Shown piece by piece: positions 4,771 through 5,149 of a stretch of DNA of 5,149 nt. The notes beneath the pieces are model-generated. The model searched no databases and was not told the DNA's origin. It saw only the letters and a list, made by a program, of their open reading frames with translations. Numbering within the stretch: the first letter of the stretch is position 1; every line of letters begins with the position of its first letter. This stretch comes from an uncultured bacterium (GTDB lineage: Bacteria > Planctomycetota > Phycisphaerae > Sedimentisphaerales > Anaerobacaceae): positions 1 to 5,149 of the forward strand of contig CAJVYK010000133.1 in NCBI GenBank assembly GCA_913009865.1. Reading direction: 5' to 3'. Position numbers and translations under genes: made by a program.

Positions 4771-5022
4771 CCCCAAAAAAAATAAAAGTTAAAAAAACTC
4801 TTTTTTAAAAATTTCACATTTTAGACAAACCAGGGAATTTCTTGAAAGTTCGAAGTGATTTTTGGCTCTCCTATGGAGTCCTCACGGACTGCCACAGGTG
4901 CGTTTCAAAACTTACCTGTCGGGAGTACTGCATACATAGACAAAAGCGGGAGGGAAATTCAACGGGACAAATTTAACCTTCACTTCCGAAAAGTAACTTT
5001 TCATAGTTTTGCTTAACAGTGG
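4771..5022. other. Gene-free spacer between the two long repeats, with small hairpins
   Basis: No convincing gene. AT-rich poly-A/T runs occupy 4776-4816. At 4863-4894, TGGC pairs with GCCA and AGTCC with GGACT (TCAC loop), making a 9-bp stem with a 10-nt bulge on the left arm. At 4894-4919, ACAGGT and ACCTGT form a 6-bp stem with a 14-nt loop. At 4988-5002, GAAAAGT-A-ACTTTTC is a near-perfect palindrome. GAAGTGA (4852-4858) and TCACTTC (4980-4986) are inverted and bracket the first two hairpins. None ends in a T-run that would make a clear terminator, and no known RNA family is recognised. Confidence 0.45.
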
Positions 5023-5149
5023 GGGAAGAAAAGGGGTCAGGAGCATTTTTGCTATTCTATCCAGCATCGAGATTCGAGTATCGAGCATCCATTCACCAGT
5101 TATCAATTACCAATTACCAATTACCAATTACCTCTCACCAATTACCAGT
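5023..5149 (+). repeat. 127-bp long direct repeat, copy 2 (cut by window edge)
   Basis: Identical to 4404-4530 over all 127 bases up to the window end, including the G-rich head and the heptamer array. The left boundary is sharp: before 5023 the sequence is GCTTAACAGTGG, unlike the G-rich tandem before copy 1. The full repeat may extend beyond 5149. Confidence 0.97.

Noticed and set aside
4605..4817. Minus-strand 70-codon open frame
   Set aside because: It consists of phased T-tract and dispersed-repeat DNA (ITDFADYADF-type words) with no ribosome site or domain.
4912..5106. Minus-strand 64-codon open frame
   Set aside because: Its N-terminal part is entirely within repeat copy 2 and the rest is spacer; no recognisable domain.
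4404..5149. CRISPR array
   Set aside because: The units are 7-bp tandems and one 127-bp duplication, without regular 25-40-bp repeats and unique spacers; no cas gene present.

Overview
The window looks like a piece of a mid-GC (by eye about 40-45% G+C), probably anaerobic bacterial chromosome. My best guess is a Planctomycetota/Phycisphaerae-type genome; Chloroflexota or Omnitrophota are possible. The reasons are the ECF sigma factor paired with a DUF5667 protein carrying the ILD-C-x-x-x-I-R-x-G...YPE...RPLL N-terminal motif, the DUF5714 and CPVMGG-type YHS proteins, and spacers full of low-complexity tandem repeats. This placement is inference; no rRNA or other phylogenetic marker is present.

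Layout, left to right. Bases 1-163 hold the first 54 codons of a leftward YifB/ComM-type AAA ATPase, with a reasonable sigma-70-like promoter (199-227). Bases 164-646 are non-coding except for the decayed C-terminal end of a HEPN-domain protein (413-553, rightward) and a copy of a dispersed CACGGATTAACACAGATTA-type repeat. Bases 647-4050 hold five leftward genes, in transcription order: ECF sigma factor (4050-3505), a single-span DUF5667 protein with a Met-rich C-terminal tail (3515-2682, overlapping the sigma gene by 11 bp), a small membrane SHOCT protein (2658-2392), a Cys-rich DUF5714 protein (2331-1516) and an exported Met/Cys-rich Spy-like protein ending in a YHS domain (1402-647). Bases 4051-5149 hold no convincing gene. 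They contain two candidate promoters for the cluster and a dense nest of repeats: G-runs fitting a quadruplex pattern, CAATTAC heptamers, an identical 127-bp repeat present twice 619 bp apart, twelve T-tracts phased at about 10.3 bp, an inverted copy of the dispersed repeat, and small hairpins.

How the genes may work together: the tight sigma/DUF5667 coupling suggests a sigma factor controlled by a membrane partner. The periplasmic tail of that partner and the exported last protein share unusual Met/Cys words (a CPM core and MMGD-x-D). I infer a cell-envelope response to a soft metal such as copper or silver, or to a related thiol/redox stress: the membrane protein senses, the sigma factor transcribes the cluster, and the Met/Cys-rich YHS protein binds metal or protects envelope proteins. 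No metal transporter or oxidase lies in the window, so the metal link rests on residue composition and known family behaviour only.
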